64,000 nucleotides of DNA from the NCBI RefSeq assembly GCF_949628265.1, contig NC_088790.1, positions 18,914,545 to 18,978,544 on the forward strand, in the 5' to 3' direction. The position numbers and the translations under genes were made by a program. Positions 51,424-64,000 of this stretch are shown piece after piece (within the stretch, counting starts at the first letter, position 1; the number at the start of each line of letters is the position of its first letter). The notes under the pieces were generated by a model. It did no database searches. It was given only the letters and a program-made list of their open reading frames with translations, and had not been told where the DNA came from. This stretch comes from Cloeon dipterum. Its lineage: Eukaryota; Arthropoda; Insecta; Ephemeroptera; Baetidae.

Positions 51424-54400
51424 TTACACTGGCATCAAGTCATTCTCAATGTCTTCGTCGAGAATGTCATCTGCTATGTTTCTGCCAGAGGTTTGCGGTC
51501 TCACGCCAACTGCTGTTTTGTCTGAAACTAATAAATTAACTCATTTGGTTGATTATTGTTAAATAAGGCATTTCACTCACAGGAATAGTCCGGGAGGACA
51601 TTATTATTGTGACTGCTTGTCGTCGGCTGCATGCCCATTTTATTTTGATATTCGCCAAAGCCGGCCAAACTGGCAGCAGAATTTCCTCTAGAAGAGCCAA
51701 CACTCTTCCTTGAACCTACATCTCGAAGAGCAAATTAAAATCAAAAAGATATTAAATATTTTGAAAACGTCTTACAATTAGATAAAATTAATAGCTTAAT
51801 TACTTTTTTGAGGGACTTGAATTTAAATGAGCTACTGACAAAATGTATGAAAGACATAATTATAGTTATTAATAGTACAGTTATATTGTTTAATTGTCAT
51901 CGGCTTTACTGCAAATATCAAAAGAGGGGCTTCACATGTACAGTTCATCAGTGCATTCAAATCTAAGTGATCTTGCTACAAGCTTCTTAATGAATTATTT
52001 TTTAAATTGAATACCCGGTCTGCTGCTGTCAATCCGCTCTTTGACCATTCTCGCCTTCTCTGCTTTCTTCAGCGCTTTTGCATACTCAGCAGACTCGGTC
52101 TTCATCCCAAGATCGGTGCAAATTCTTATCAGGAAGCGCAGACCTGAAGGGTAAAACAGCTTAGTACAAAATTAGCTAATTTTGCTGGCATGACTCACAC
52201 TCAAGATTATCAGGGAACTTTTGCAGCACAGCTTGATAGTGGCGCAGGGCCTCCTGGTGGTTGCCGCTGCGCCGTAGACATGAGGCAATTAACAGAGGCC
52301 ACCGAGGCTCAGTCGGTTGCGCCAGGGCGGCTCTTTCGTAATGCTGAACAGCTTTTTCTGGCACCTGCATCTCAGCGTAGTACGCCCCCAGCCACTCGAT
52401 TGAGCTCAGGCTGCTTGGCAAAAATCTGCTCGACTATATCCATAAAAATGAATAAAATAGAATAATAAATTTATTAAAATTGATAAAAATACATTATTTT
52501 AAAATCATGATCAATCAGATGCTATATGGATGGGGTCAGGCTTTACTTTTAAAAAGTTCAGAAAACGAAAAAGCCCCCAATAGGGCCTCAACCAATAATT
52601 CTCTGGACATTATTGATTTTGTTGATAGCTGGCCATGAACTGTACCTATGAAAATACTTATTTCGTTTTGGCGGCATGTAATATTTAAAACAAACCCTCC
52701 TAAATTAAAAAGCGGACATTAGCCGGGCTTTCAAAACATATTTGTTTTTATTTATAAGTACAAAATTTAAATTAAAATCTGTTCGTATTTACTCAGGATG
52801 GATATAGCTTCAGCGAAATTTCGAGAGGAAAAAATTGACACTAAATTGAACCTAGGAAAATTTCACTAGCAGCTATTAGAGTAAATCGCAGAGCTGAGCA
52901 ATCTTGTTAATTTAAATTGTATAAAATTACCTTCGTGTGTATTTATTTCTTTTTTCTTTCATTTTTAAAAGCATTGAACTACATATCTCTTAAATATTTA
53001 AATATCACTCCAAATTCATAACAATTTAATAACTTTATGTTAAGTTTCCTTTTGCCTCTAAATGGATTATTTCCGAGCAATCCTTTTTTCAATTTTGTAA
53101 ACATTTTATCAAGCAAATTATTCATCAGGTTTTATTGGCTTTGTTGGTGAATTTTAACTCACGTCAAAGTAATATTGGAATGCCTGTTGTCTGTCGCTAA
53201 CGTGCAGGTCTCCGACCTTCTGGAGGATACCGGGGTCTGTGGGGACGTAGCCCAGAAGTTGCTGGTACCACTCGTTGGCCTGCTCAAAATCCCCAAGCAA
53301 CTCCTGGAGGTTGGCTATGTGATATAAAACCTGCGGCTCTGGCCCTACAATACTGTGCAGCTTGAGGAAGCTCTCCAAAGCATCCTCCAAGCTGCCTTGC
53401 CGTTTGTGAGTCAGTCCTAAAATAAGTAAAAAATAAAATATACTACACATGTTAATTAAAGAGCAACATTCAACGTAAAAATAATGGAGCAAAATGTTTA
53501 ATTAAACTGAAAAGTTTAAAAGTGCAACCCTTTGAGTAAAAATATTTCCCCGGCACTTTCTTGCGCAACACGCTAAAATTTTATCACAGCGAGTCCAAGT
53601 CATAATCCTCGGTCCCAAAAAACGGGGCCACGCAGTCGCTATGTCAAACTAGCTGACAGCTAAAAATGCAGTCAAGGCCAACTAGGTGAAAATGCACGCA
53701 CGCAGGCAATAAAAAGCGGCGCAGCGGGCGAAATTGCATTTCGGTGCACCAAATGAAAGTGAAGGGCGTGGATGGCCTAAAGAGCCGGTAACCTTTCGCG
53801 GCTTACCAAGGTTAAAGAGTGCACAGAAACACGACGGGTCATTCTCGAGGGCGCACATGAAGAAGGAGCGTGCCTTGTCGAACTCGCCGTGGGCAAACGC
53901 GCACGAACCAAGGTTCACGAAAGCGTCCGCGTTGTACGAGTCGGCCTGTCGCGCCTTTTCGGCCCATTCCTCTGCCCCTGCAACGTCTCCTTGCTGGAAA
54001 AATAATTTTAATTAATTTAACTTTCATTCTAAAATTGACTTATCGGGAAAAAACTATATTTTGGCCTGTTGCAAAGTATTAACTTTTTTTATCTGTGTGG
54101 TGTGAAAGAAACAGGCTGGAAAGGACTGCCGATTTCCCTCCAAGTCAAAAATAATATAAATATACGGATCAATTGAAGCCTAAATAATTAATTTATATCA
54201 TAAGAATTATGCAATCATCTGGTCACTCAAGCTAACCCGGTTGCATAACTTGTAAAATTTTAAGGGGTTGACTGCCGATCGGCATTACCAAATAGGCGAT
54301 GAAGGAGAGGTTCGTGGCAGCCGCGCTCGCCGTCTTTGGAGACTCGGTCAGAGCTGTGAAGCTAGCCACAGCCGACGGAATGTCCCTTTGGCGCAGAAAC

Positions 54401-56772
54401 AAATTTGCCTGGTTCACCTCCAGCTCCCCTGCCAAGTTACTGTAGTTCGAAATCTTCAGCGTCTCGATGCACCTGTGTTGATACAAATTTGTAAACTGTT
54501 TGGCGTTAAAATAAGAAAATTGTTTTATTTAGGATTAGTTTTTCTTTTTGTGTACAATTGTGTGCATGTTGCAGATATTTAATTGTTACTATTACTTTAA
54601 TAGACACTTCTTGGCAGGTGACTGAAATTCCGTATGTTACGATTTCCCGTTCCCCATTTTTAAAGTGGGGAAAAATTATTCCAATTTGCACGTCTCACCA
54701 GTTAAACCCATCGTCCGCTACCCTGGCAACCAGCTTGACTGCAGATAAGATGCTTTTTTCTGCCTCTTGCTGCATTTCTCGCTCGGTTTTGCGCAGCTCA
54801 TCATTTCGAATCGCCTCCAAATACAAATTAGACCCGATTTCATCCTAAGTTAAAGTTAAAATAATGTAATTTAACTATAAAGAGATATTTTAATTCAATT
54901 CAATACATGAGACGCCGCGTATTTCTCCTCATCATCAATGTCTAAATTCACTTCAAGCAGCAAGCGGAAACTGCGACGGAGCTTTTCAATGTCTTTCACA
55001 ACCATGTAGCAAATCACCATGTGCAAACCTGCAGAGGAATAATTAATTCTTGCGGAATCTTTGACGGCGGCTGATCAAACCGGCTTTGAAATTCGGCTTC
55101 TCCTGCATAATAAACTCGAAACTCATGCATGCATCCTGGTACTGGCCCATTTTCACGAAGAGCAGTCCGATGTTATGCATTATCTTCAGTCGGAGGTCCT
55201 TGTGGGCGCTCGGCACCTGGTCCAGGGCCATCCTGTACAGCTTCACCGCCCGCTGGTACTGGCCCAGCTTGGCGTGGATGTTGCCCATGTTGATCTTGAG
55301 GCGGCTGGCATTGCTGAAGAGGCGATTTTTCGTGATCGCTTGGTACACGTTTAGTGCCTCTTGCAATAGGCCGCACGACTCGTACTGCTGGGCCAAATTG
55401 AACAACACCTGCGCCATCGCGAGATTATTGATTTAAAAAACATTTTTTAAATCCAATTTTATTTTGTAAAAGTTTATATAAATTTCCAATAACGATTTAT
55501 GTATCTATCAGAGATTTAAAAGGGTGAACCCAATAATAAAATCATCATAGAGCTGCAAATGATTAAATTTGAACGAATCGATTTATTAAAATATTATTTA
55601 ATTTCAAAGGTCATAGTCTAAAATTTGAATGAATTAATTAAGAATAAATTTATAAAGCTTATTAAAAAAGTTGTTAGCTTTGAGGAAAATGTCCAGCAAT
55701 TAAATTCAACATATTAAAATACAAAATTGTATATTTGTCGAAGATTTTGAATTAATAAGGCTAGATTTTTCTAGTACTTACTGAGAAGGTTAGGTCAACA
55801 TTTCGATTCTCAGTGAAGCCCGTCTGCTCTTGCATTCTGGCCAAGGTCCGCTCCTTGGACGAAGCCTCTTTCGCCTTCTCGAGAGCCAGGCGCCGATCGG
55901 TCTTTTGAATTTCGAAGCAGCTCTCTACCAAATGCAGTATTTTCGTTTCCATTTTCTTTAGCTTCTCCTCAGCGGATCTAAATATGCATTTATTTTACCA
56001 AAAGTGGCCCATAAATTTGATAAGTAAACTAACACTTCTTCCTTCGTCGCCGGTGACGGGCCGGCAGTGGCCTGGTTGAACGGGTGAAACTCTTTTTTGC
56101 CCGACGTGTACCCGGCCCCGCGCACGGCCGTCATTGGCCTCGCCGCCGTCCCCGAAGAGGCCGTCGTCAGTTTTCTACTGGCCAACGATGACTTCAACAA
56201 CAGGCTGCTTCCCTCGCGATACTTTGTATTTAAGCCAATATAATTAGATCAGAAGCAGATGTTTTATTTTAGATTTCAAAAATAAAATTTCAGTTGAGCT
56301 TAAATTTTCTTGCTTTCCTCTTGTGAAATTTTTTTGAAAGATAAAATGAGACGCCGGAAATTGAACTGTTTCAACATTTTTATCTACGGAATGAAGGTAT
56401 AACATAAAGATTTCATGTAAAAAATGCTCTCAGAAGTGCTTTTAAATTTTAACAGCGCACGAAAAATATCTTTTGATAATTCTACTGGAATTTAGGAAAC
56501 TGTGCGGGAAACGTTTTGAAATTTTGAACCTTTTTGGCCCGTTTAAAAAATTAATAAACTAAAATGACAGTATGAAACTAACTATAAAACAAATCTGCAT
56601 ATACCCCAGTGCCAAGGCGCATTGGCATGACGATCGCCTGCTGCTTTTGTCCTTGTCCGCTGCCAGTGATCATTCGGTGCAGAATTTCATCTTGGTACTG
56701 GGGGTCGTAGGGGGACGAAGCCCCGTAGCCGCTGTAAAGGTCGTCGTCGTCCATCCTCATTGAGCTCAACAT
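51424..56772 (-). CDS. IFT88: Intraflagellar transport protein 88 (IFT88/nompB), TPR protein of IFT-B
   Basis: Core subunit of the IFT-B complex needed to build cilia; in insects, in ciliated sensory neurons. Exons 5' to 3': 56605-56772, 56034-56221, 55782-55977, 55081-55408, 54907-55028, 54699-54844, 54289-54472, 53807-53993, 53163-53416, 52199-52433, 52015-52143, 51581-51715, 51424-51521 (2370 nt, 789 aa; phases all agree). The N-terminal DDDDLYSGY and RPMTAVRGAGYTSG motifs are family signatures. A short helical region (ALEKAKEASSKERTLARMQ) precedes about ten tetratricopeptide repeats (for example LKINMGNIHAKLGQY, KLYRMALDQVP, NADAFVNLGSCAFAHGEF, VLYHIANLQELLGDF, IEWLGAYYAEMQVPEKA). The tail is Ser/Asn-rich and ends with the acidic DDILDEDIENDLMPV. 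The ATG at 56772 is the first in frame; two more Met codons follow within seven residues. Confidence 0.96.
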
Positions 56773-59030
56773 AATTTCCCTACACACCAGCCGTCAGTAA
56801 TTATTAAAATAGTTGTCGGACGAAAAAACGGGAAAAATATATACCTCCTTCGATTTCTTTTCCAAATTGATTACATCAACGAAGTTGCAGAACAAACTCG
56901 GCAGGTTGACTTAAGCAGCATGAGAACAAAGTTTTCCTCCAAATAAAAAACTGCCGCCCCCGTTTAAACAGTGGAATGTGCGAGGGTGGTTCTGGGTGGG
57001 GAGGGTGTTTTTTCTCCAGTCACGGGTGGTTGCGCAGCAGCTGGCGCCCTCGCCGGAAGCACCTCGGAACACGAGAGTTTGCTCAATTCTAGTGGCGGCA
57101 CGCAAAAATTTACTACCCTTTTCTGAATTCTTGTTGTTAATCATTTTATTAATTTTAAATATGAGCAATCATTTTGTTGCGTTGATTATCGCTTGACAAT
57201 TAAAAACTCGTTATGAAAAGGTTTTGATTTTATTAATGTGCCATACGCGCCTAATTTTGCTTTAGAAGTAATTATTCTAATATTGTATTTATTTCTTTGA
57301 GAGCTACGTAAAGCTCACTCTCTTGCCCTTTACTCCCACGCATTGATCAACTCATCTCTGTTTGTTTTATCTTGAGGAATAGTAAGGGAGTTTTAATCAA
57401 AAATTTTATTAACGTGATGATCTTTCTGATTTTCTTTCAGTACGTCAAGAGTGCGGAAGACACACAAAAGTTTCCAGTCATTAAAAGTTTAAGACTGCAA
57501 TAATATAGTTTCAAATGATCCGATTCTGAAAGATTTTTTATGATCTGTAAAACTTAATTTTTACGAGGTTCAAAAGAAAGTAAAATGCAACAATTATTTT
57601 TATTTTTTATTTCTTAATCATATCCAACGCTTTTATTCTTTGTTTACAATAAGTAATTCTGATGAATCCTTTCATTTACATCTGGGCACATTTTCTCGTG
57701 TTCACTCTGTCACGTCTTAGGGCTAAATTAGTGTTACAACAAATTCCCGCCTCATATGCATTTCTTTTTGCCTTGAAACTGTTGTAGACACAAATGATTT
57801 TGCATAGCGTAACATGTTTCCTATACATTCTTTGGCAAATCACGAGAACATTTGAAATTTAACGAAAAATTTGGGCCGTTTTACAACTGCGCCACTAATT
57901 TCCCAGCAGTGAATATTTCAGCATTGACACGAAATACAGATCTTCTCATTCATGCACTTTGCTGCTTTTATAAGGAATCGTTCATCGCATAGTCTCACCT
58001 AAAATATATGTATATGTACATAACCTTGCTTTGCAGACACGTATAAATAACGATGACACTCGCATTCATTCGTGCTCTTAAAATTGACAGGAACGAATAA
58101 TCCGCATTGTATTCTCTCAATTGCTTATGATCAAAGCATAATATGTGTGTAAATTTACAATAAAATAAAACTCACTCTCGATACACGTGCGCTTTGCTCT
58201 CCTCAGTGTATATATTTTATGGCACATTCATATGATTAGACACAACTGTGGTTGTAGCTGGAGTCACTGATAAAATTAGTAACTGCGACACAAAATTTGT
58301 ACACGATGATTTTGTTTGGTTGTGTTGAATCAGCTAAATCGAGCTTTCATTGCACATTAAAATGAATTTGCATCATCATGACCTAAAATAATTGAGTAAA
58401 TCTAAACCTACGGATTTTTTTGGCGCTTTTTTATTTTCCTTTGTGTAATAGTTAAAAAAGTTTGATACATAAATTTTAAAAATGTCCCAATAACCAATTT
58501 TACATTTTTCAATGTTTAAAAATTTTCAAAGTGTATGCGAATCTGTATAGTATAGGTTGCAATTAATTCTCGCCTAATAGTTTTTCCATTTCTTAATGCA
58601 TTGCCTATCTTAACTTCTACGCCGCACACGATTGCAATAACCCAAGGAAATAAAAACAGTCGTACGCGCATGTGTGCTTCAATATTCAATCAATCCACAT
58701 ATATATGTAAAAGAAATTATAACTATACAACTAAAATTACGCCGATGGCTCCTACTGCATGCTTACAGTACGGATTGAACTGGTTTCTGGTGTAAACACT
58801 GACCACCTATATGCGTATTCTGCACGACGCGAGAATTTATACCGATGCGCATATTATAATATATCATAATTGTGTTTCTGTTTCGAATATGAGGTAGTAT
58901 AATTACATGTGTGTGTTGTGTGTATTAAATATCTCCATAAAAAACATTCTGTCAACATCTTGAACTTTAATATTCACACTGTACCGAACGATTAATTGGC
59001 GATCTTAACAGTTTAAACACTAAAATACAC
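56773..59030. other. AT-rich non-coding region right of IFT88
   Basis: Bases 56773-57110 should hold the IFT88 5' UTR and promoter; a G-rich run lies at 56975-57010 on the plus strand. The rest to 59030 is AT-rich with scattered AATAAA-like words on both strands and no coding frame. It could be a long 3' UTR of a minus-strand gene outside the window, or plain spacer. Confidence 0.35.
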
Positions 59031-62000
59031 TCTCTTAGAGCAAGCCTGCGACACGCCCGGGTGGGTCATCCCCGATCCCCGACCGACACATTCATCCTCG
59101 TGAGCAAGCACTTGCGAACGATAAAAGAGTATGTGAACGTCAACCGCCAATGATGCTGTCGGCGGTCGGAGTGGAACTTTCACTTTTCGGACAGACACCG
59201 CCGAATCGTTTCGTTTAGTCGGTCGGAAAACATCCGAAATCAGTGCAGCTTGGGCCCGAGACGTGTCACAGAGGCACCAACAATGACGTTAACAAGTAAT
59301 TATGAAAAGGCGACACTAAACAACAACTATGTGCTGTTCCGAACCTAAAATATAGTGTATTTATATATCAACCGCAGCGGCGAATGAGCCGGCATTGCAC
59401 TGTTATCTCAATTCTATTTTATATAATTATAAAATCCGCTGCTGCTGTTTTTGGGAACGGCGTGTTCGCACTTTCGATCGGCGCACCAAACGAGTGAGAA
59501 TGAAAATTGTCCTCGCTTCACAGAGGCAAATTGCTTGTCTTTCGCGGCAAATTCGGTGAAATCATTCTTCGTATTTGCAAGCTATAGCGTGGAGTATCGG
59601 CCTTCCTCAGATGCACAGGTTGTCTTTTTGTGAAGAAATGAAAAAGGGGCGTCGAAGAAAGTATTCTGAAACAGAAGAAACCAAATCACCGATTACTCCA
59701 TTTGCATGTAAAGGCAAAGATTTTTATTTTTTTAAAATTTCCCATCCTCCTCTTCAACGACTCCATTCTCTCATTTTTATGCACGCATTTCGCAACCTTT
59801 GCCAAAACATAAAAAGTCTCCCCATGCAAGCGGGCACAAAAAGAGAAACTGCGTGGACATTCCGCGCGCTTTTTTCCTTCCTCCAGTTGCGTTTGCATTA
59901 AATTTGAATCAGTCGTGGGCGATTTGCATAGAAAGAAAGTCGGAAGCCGCGCGGCGAAGATTTTTGGGTGGAAAATAAAGGAAGCGGGCTCAAAAATTAG
60001 TCTAGACGATAAAATAAAAATACACAGCAGCCGTCGGCGTCCTAGCTCTATATTTGCCCATCACACGAATCGATGTAGTTAAAGTGCTGCCGCGGCTCCG
60101 GGCTGCTGAAAAATTGAGTCACTCGCTCGCTCGCTCCACTCCACTCCACGCACATAGTGTGCACATCATCCAGCTCCAGCTCACTGACAGTTATTCCGTA
60201 CAACTTTCCTTTTGCTTTTACGACTGCACCGCAAATTAGCATAGATTTCCAAGCCCGCGTGCTTCCCCCGCCGCCCCCGCACAACCGACGCCGTATAAAA
60301 ATCCGCCCTGATAATCTGCCTCGGTAGAATCAGCCAGTGACTTCTTTTCGAATTATTTTATTGTGGGGATAAGTGAGCCAGTTCTGTGTAGAGTTTCAGG
60401 CACGGACTGACGGACTGTCCAGTTTCAATTTTGTACGCACCAAAAACCAACTCGAGGATAAATTTTCGAGATAAATGGAATTTATACATATGTATATACA
60501 TGTGTCCTCTTTGTTGGGTAAAAATGAGTTTACTCACTCATGTTTCGCTCTGGTTTTGTCCACCAATTCGGTCTTAAACTTCATCCCAAGACCACACAAA
60601 AATTCGAAGAATTCTATTGAAAGTGGAACTGGTCAAGGGATAATAATTGACGAATGACAGCTCCTAAAATAAGGGATGACATGCCTATATTTATACAATA
60701 GCTCACAAACGCGCACAAGAATGACGCGCAGATACTTCCCCTTAACTATAAGATCTACCCAAAGCGAGAGATTTTCTTCCTTCTTTCTGTTTACATTCCT
60801 TTGATTCTTCTGATTTCCTGTTGCACCTGTTAAAAGGATGTACCCTTTTCTAACAATGTCACATTGTCCGAAAAACGCAATATTATTCAACTGCCAATCA
60901 CTCAGTCGGTTGAATATAAGGATCGCTTCGATTAAAAAGGTTCTCCTGCGTTTTCAGAGAGGAAAATGTCATTTTCTTAGCGTGGAATCGAATAACGCGC
61001 CTATCATTGAGTATAAAATACTAATCTGTATATTATGTTATTAAGTTTTGCTTCATGAAAATCTAATGTCTCAGGAATGCCATGCTTCCTATATGGAAAC
61101 TATAAATATAAAGTAATCCTAACTAGCACCTTGTTATAACAGATTTGTTGAAAATCGCGGGAAATTGAGTTTAGTAAAAACTGCCTCATTTTAAAAATGT
61201 GCTTTTATATATAAAATCCCTACCCCGTTTTACATGTAGAGGAAAGCAATGAAAGTACAGGGAAAAAGAAATCGAAACGCCAGTCCGAACCTGGCGTGGG
61301 TGCCGGCCGCGTGCGTTTTTGGCGAAAATTGGCAGCGTGCCCATACCGAAAGAGCATCTCGCGTGGGTGGGGGTGGCGGACGCATCCAAAGGTTGGCGCC
61401 GGCGCCTCCTGTGTACAGGCGCCGTAAACCATTCACGGATGGGCCCGACTCTCGGAGAGAGAGTATCAGACGTGTGCCCCCCTAATATAATTCAAAATTC
61501 GCCCCCGCCACCCTCCTGGAAAAAAAGGAGAAGAGAGAGGGCACAATCGCTACTGCTGCTGCGAAGAAGAAGAGACCTACGGGAGAGATAGCATTTTTGC
61601 CCAGTCATCTTGCAAACATCCCTCGCTCACTCCTCTAGTTCTCTTTCTCAGTGGCGGCGGCGGCGGCAGCATCCCTTTCATATTTCTCCACATTATGTAT
61701 ACGTTCGCTCGCCTGCGTGGAGTGTATATCTGGCGGCCGGCGTCGGCGGCTACATGCATATAACCATTATGTATGCTTTTGTGAAAGCTAGCAGCAAGAG
61801 TACTACTTTTCTTAACGCTGCGCCTCCCCCAACCCACCAACCGGCACAGGCACTTTTGCTAATAGAAAATTAAGCTGTTGCCCTTTGCCGGTTCGAGTGC
61901 GCCCGTCGGATTCTGATCGAAGCAAATGCAGTCAGAAAAAATGAATTCTAATGGCAAAAAGTCATCTGGAAAATGAAGAATTACGAGAAACAATTCTTTT

Positions 62001-64000
62001 TATTTAAATGTGTTTTTTTAATATGCGAAGTATAAACTAGAGAACATCTTCCTAATGCAGCAGACACCTATTCCCTTTATAATAATAAACTCTGGCAACG
62101 ACAGATGGGATTTCCTAGTGAAGCCAAATTGAATTTTTAAATTTAGACAAATGTATTTCGAATTATAGAATTTATAGAGGACTAATTCCCACAAAATTTC
62201 GCGTCAAATCTTTTATGAAGAGTGAGGCGAGAAAATTATAACGTTTTTGCAGTAATTTCACAACAGTTCTGAATGCCCCTTTTAATTTAATTTTAAATGT
62301 TATGATGGCTTGACCTATGACAATAATAATTAAATAAATATAAGTCGATTCAAGTCATTATGGACATCATATACTTTTAGAGAAAAATTTAATAGTAAAA
62401 TATAAAAAATACTGTTTTTGTTGAGTGAGGCCAATTAGAATAGTGTGCGTTTGCTTTCACGCACACAATTTCTTCGCTGTTGCCGTCGCCACGTTTCGCC
62501 TTTCATTATCAGAATTGGTCGGCGATCATAAATCCGCACCAGCAGTCCTCGAGCGAAAGAGAGAGATAGCAAAAAAAGCCTTGTGCGCGCTACATTTTTC
62601 TCCAACTTTGGCCATACTTTATTACACAATCGGCGGGGCCGTCTCTCCCCGGCTCAATACCCCTTGCAGCCCTCCTTACTTATTTCTACGCACAATAAAT
62701 ACGGCTAGCGAGGCAGCAGTAAAACGCATAAAAGTCGGCGGCCGGCATCATAAATCCGGCGGCGGCTCTCGTGACGAATCGCTGTGGCAAAATGCACACT
62801 TAATTAATCCGCGAGATAAGACACACGTGGACATGCTCGGCAGACTAACACGTGTGAGTAAATAAGCCGGTGGTGCCGCTGGAAAAAATACGCTTCTTCA
62901 CAAACGTCTATCTCTATCACGACGCCGCCGCCGCCGCCGCCTTGCCGGACTGGACCGAGAGGGGTGGTGAAACAACTATGGATGTACCAGCGGGAGAATT
63001 CTTTTAAGGAATATTGGGTAAATTCAGGTGTGTTCCATGATTGACAGTTCAATCAGGAAACTTATAAGCTGGCGACCCAGCAATAATTGGAATTATATCA
63101 CATGAATAGGGCCATCTACTGGCCATTATTTGTTGTGAAAAGGATTGTGCAGTCGGTAGAAATAAAAGAGCGCATGCAATGATCGGGAATTATTGACAAT
63201 GTATCGCAAGAATGGTCATTGTTGAAGGAAGGACAAGACCGAGGGTTGAACTGATAACGCGTTTAGCAAACACGAAAATTATATGGATTCGACAAGAATT
63301 TTTCTTAAAAATTTAGATGGTTATCTTGTTCGGAAAGATTTTAGTGATATATACAATATAATGCCGCATTATAGTGGTTTCGGTCACAGCAAACGAAAAA
63401 GGAATCCAGGAATCCAAATATGATCCTCCGAGTGGAATTATATCCGGAGTTTCAATTCTTTATGACACAAAGCCCTAGTTGGATTTTTTTTTGTCAACGG
63501 TTTGAAACCCCCAAAGAGAACTCAAAATTAAAAGTATGCACTCTACTAAATTCTCCACGGCCCTTAACCCCCGCGCCGCTGCCGCCGCTCGGCCAAAGTT
63601 CCCACGCTTCTGCCTCCGTGAAAACGGGCACATTCTTCTTCGTAAATCTTCGGCCCCGGCTAGCAAGTAAGTTTGCCCATAATGGAATTACCCGCGCAGC
63701 AAGCACCGGAGCCTATGTATGTATATACGCTAAATGGATGCAGCCAAACCGACGCTGACGGGAAAAGGCAGTCGCGTTTACCCTGTGGCCCCAGATGGGG
63801 GATGAAATTCAAAATTCACTGCTGGCCGCTGGTGGATGCAGGTGCTATTTACCACGTAAATGTACACATTTTGGAAAAACGGTTCTATAATAAGAACAAA
63901 AATCAGAATCTTGAAAGCTTTCCTTTTTTGGCCAAAGAATAAATTCAAAATGTGCCTGATACAAAGTCTTGTGTACAATATGGAATTTGGAAATTTGAAT
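59031..64000. other. Gene-poor segment with GC-rich islands
   Basis: Islands at about 59040-59290, 60050-60300, 61260-61870, 62480-62960 and 63560-63800 alternate with AT-rich DNA. Short triplet repeats (GGC)n near 61652 and (GCC)n near 62923 lie in two of them. Frames of 60-146 codons open here (for example 62425-62865), but they begin at non-ATG codons or poor contexts and match no family. The pattern resembles promoters, first exons or enhancers of a gene mostly outside the window. Confidence 0.35.
60294..60336 (+). promoter_or_regulatory. Candidate TATA promoter without an assigned gene
   Basis: TATAAAAAT at 60294, after a C/G-rich run, is followed by ATCAGCCAGTGAC, with possible initiator A residues at 60332 or 60336; the spacing is a little long (38-42). 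A usable donor (GATAA|GTGAGC, about 60370) follows with no ATG in between, as expected of a non-coding first exon. No downstream coding exon was identified in the window. Confidence 0.35.

Noticed and set aside
58887-58902. let-7-like word TGAGGTAGTATAATT
   Set aside because: Only the seed region matches; the rest of the mature sequence and a hairpin partner are missing.
59013-59198. Minus-strand frame that could be a last coding exon
   Set aside because: It opens at GTG and no convincing splice acceptor precedes it; no family was recognised.
62425-62865. 146-codon plus-strand frame
   Set aside because: It begins at GTG, has no family resemblance and sits in a GC-rich non-coding island where long frames arise by chance.
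63681-63942. 86-codon frame starting at a true ATG (MELPAQQAPEP)
   Set aside because: The second half is Asn/Lys-rich AT sequence, and no homology or splice signals were seen; coding status cannot be supported.

Overview
The window is nuclear DNA from an arthropod, almost certainly an insect. Genes are split by spliceosomal GT-AG introns, some only about 50 bp long. Coding exons are GC-richer than the AT-rich introns and spacers. Core promoters pair TATA boxes with TCAGT/TCATT initiators, and the window contains an Osiris (DUF1676) gene, a family known from insects. A lineage outside Diptera is likely because a PTP-PEST-type phosphatase is present; a mayfly-like or other early-branching insect is a guess, not a demonstration. 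I rebuilt the exon structures by hand from splice sites, phases and remembered family alignments. All seven complete gene models give a CDS length divisible by three.

Layout: 1-334 (-) 5' end of ataxin-3 (truncated by the window edge); 1780-8165 (-) host cell factor (HCF), 15 coding exons, 1178 aa; 8916-13538 (+) PTP-PEST-like tyrosine phosphatase, 12 exons, 908 aa, head-to-head with HCF across 750 bp; 13539-18490 PTP 3' UTR, a probable LINE 3' end and AT-rich spacer; 18556-29662 (+) mitochondrial-type glycerol-3-phosphate acyltransferase (GPAT1/minotaur), 12 exons, 890 aa, with a 5.4 kb first intron; 34736-36026 (+) a solitary Osiris gene with a clear TATA/initiator promoter; 38390-47277 (-) N-acetylglucosamine kinase (NAGK), 7 exons, 365 aa, whose 32-nt first coding exon lies 4.5 kb from the second; 48505-51262 (+) uridine-cytidine kinase, 4 exons, 256 aa, including a remote TATA-driven first exon; 51424-56772 (-) IFT88 (nompB), 13 exons, 789 aa, tail-to-tail with the kinase; 56773-64000 no gene I can recognise, but several GC-rich islands and a possible core promoter.

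The genes are unrelated housekeeping or developmental loci: deubiquitination, chromatin co-regulation, tyrosine dephosphorylation, glycerolipid synthesis, cuticle-associated secretion, amino-sugar salvage, pyrimidine salvage and ciliary transport. I see no operon-like or defence-like system and no convincing undescribed system. The best leads are regulatory: chained uORFs that overlap main start codons in two genes, competing in-frame splice sites in NAGK, a duplicated element in two HCF introns, a hairpin just upstream of the HCF start, and possible alternative promoters. No tRNA, rRNA, CRISPR array or known microRNA was recognised by eye; a covariance-model scan was not possible.
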